This document shows positions 63,706 to 64,000 of a stretch of 64,000 nucleotides of DNA, one piece after another. Position 1 is the first letter of the stretch. Every line of letters begins with the position of its first letter. The notes beneath the pieces were generated by a model. The model ran no database searches, was not told where the DNA came from, and saw nothing but the letters and a program-made list of their open reading frames with translations. Source of the stretch: an uncultured Alphaproteobacteria bacterium (GTDB lineage: Bacteria; Pseudomonadota; Alphaproteobacteria; Micavibrionales; Micavibrionaceae); NCBI GenBank assembly GCA_937923625.1, contig CALDTV010000009.1, forward strand, positions 62,001 through 126,000, read 5' to 3'. A program made the position numbers and the translations under genes.

Positions 63706-64000
63706 TTACAACATTCCTTGGTAATGGCGACCTGCCATTTCTTCGATGTCATCGTCAGAGAAATCAAAATTATTGGCGATTTCTTCGATCATCGCATCAC
63801 GAATGATTTGCGTTAAATCTTCACCAGTTTCGCACCAGCTATCTAATAACGGGCGGCGATATAGAATAAGCACGTCATTATCGTTGGCTGTTGTTTTTTC
63901 AACCCCCGGCGATACTTCTTTCGCAGATTTATAAAGCGCCAAAAGATCAAATGGATCCTCTAAATCCAAATCAGCTTCGGTGGTTTCATCCGGAATTTCT
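63706..64000 (-). CDS. Degenerate zincin-like metallopeptidase family protein (5' end cut by window)
   Basis: The frame runs off the window edge: codons up to 64000 are open (EIPDETTEADLDLEDPF). The visible 98 residues match the COG3824/DUF1025 zincin-like family, with DPFDLLALYK, VLILYRRPLLDSWCETGEDL and FDFSDDDIEEM. In that family the metal site is HEIGHHFG just before (L/F)SDDDME. Here it reads EEIANNFDFSDDDIEE, so the HExxH histidines are replaced and catalysis by the usual mechanism is not possible. The rest of the domain is well preserved, arguing for a retained non-enzymatic function. It is convergent with htpG, with a palindromic repeat between. Confidence 0.75.
   Translation of the reverse strand, partial: EIPDETTEADLDLEDPFDLLALYKSAKEVSPGVEKTTANDNDVLILYRRPLLDSWCETGEDLTQIIRDAMIEEIANNFDFSDDDIEEMAGRHYQGML

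Overview
The window is a stretch of an alphaproteobacterial chromosome of moderate, slightly A+T-rich composition. The assignment rests on gene order: yajC-secD-secF followed by a Mth938/DUF498 gene and a COG1562 squalene/phytoene-synthase-like gene, HDAC-xseB-ispA-dxs, fabI next to aroC, ispH next to rnhA, and a 17 kDa surface-antigen-type glycine-zipper lipoprotein. I cannot place it below class level. There is no phage, integrase, transposase or CRISPR array.

Layout. 1-4.1 kb: tail of gcvPB, a small AT-rich membrane protein, an EamA-type exporter, NhaD, a lipoprotein. 4.1-9.5 kb: TerB-like protein, a Y-family polymerase, trmFO, an orphan, a COG1562 protein. 9.5-16.9 kb: sodB, a phosphoesterase, then the Sec accessory cluster read leftwards, with a repeat-rich lipoprotein inside it and a DUF815 ATPase diverging from it. 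17-31.5 kb: three very long Ala/Pro/Thr-rich envelope-type proteins (746, 967 and 820 aa, the last with a lytic transglycosylase domain) alternating with housekeeping genes (nlpD-like, pcm, serS, N-formylglutamate amidohydrolase, lipB). 31.5-44 kb: tRNA-Leu(GAG), maeB, mgtE, a GIY-YIG gene between inverted repeats, GNAT, winged-helix protein, PBP1A, rnhA, P-loop protein, ispH. 44-51.1 kb: phosphatase, then HDAC-xseB-ispA and dxs, with an opposite-strand membrane protein inserted before dxs. 51.1-54.1 kb: an accessory patch built from palindromic repeat halves, an AT-rich secreted-protein gene, a second GIY-YIG gene, and a gene broken by an in-frame TGA. 54.1-64 kb: sppA, aroC, fabI, an orphan, the 17 kDa antigen-like lipoprotein, pdxH, htpG and a degenerate zincin-like gene cut by the window edge.

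The most distinctive signal is a dispersed palindromic repeat of about 80-95 bp (arms starting GTCATTGCGAG and reading towards GCAATCTAG). Eight full or nearly full copies lie in the window, with several half copies. One is inserted in frame inside dxs, adding about 31 residues, much like Rickettsia palindromic elements. Two other pairs of halves flank whole genes: an AT-rich secreted protein and a GIY-YIG nuclease. A second GIY-YIG gene sits between copies of a different inverted repeat, which supplies its stop codon. Together these suggest palindromic elements that can carry a GIY-YIG nuclease or cargo in their loop.

Functionally the window is dominated by envelope biogenesis (SecDF-YajC, PBP1A, NlpD-like factor, SLT protein, SppA, several lipoproteins), isoprenoid supply (dxs, ispA, ispH), fatty acid and lipoate synthesis (fabI, lipB), and tRNA or protein maintenance (trmFO, serS, pcm, htpG).
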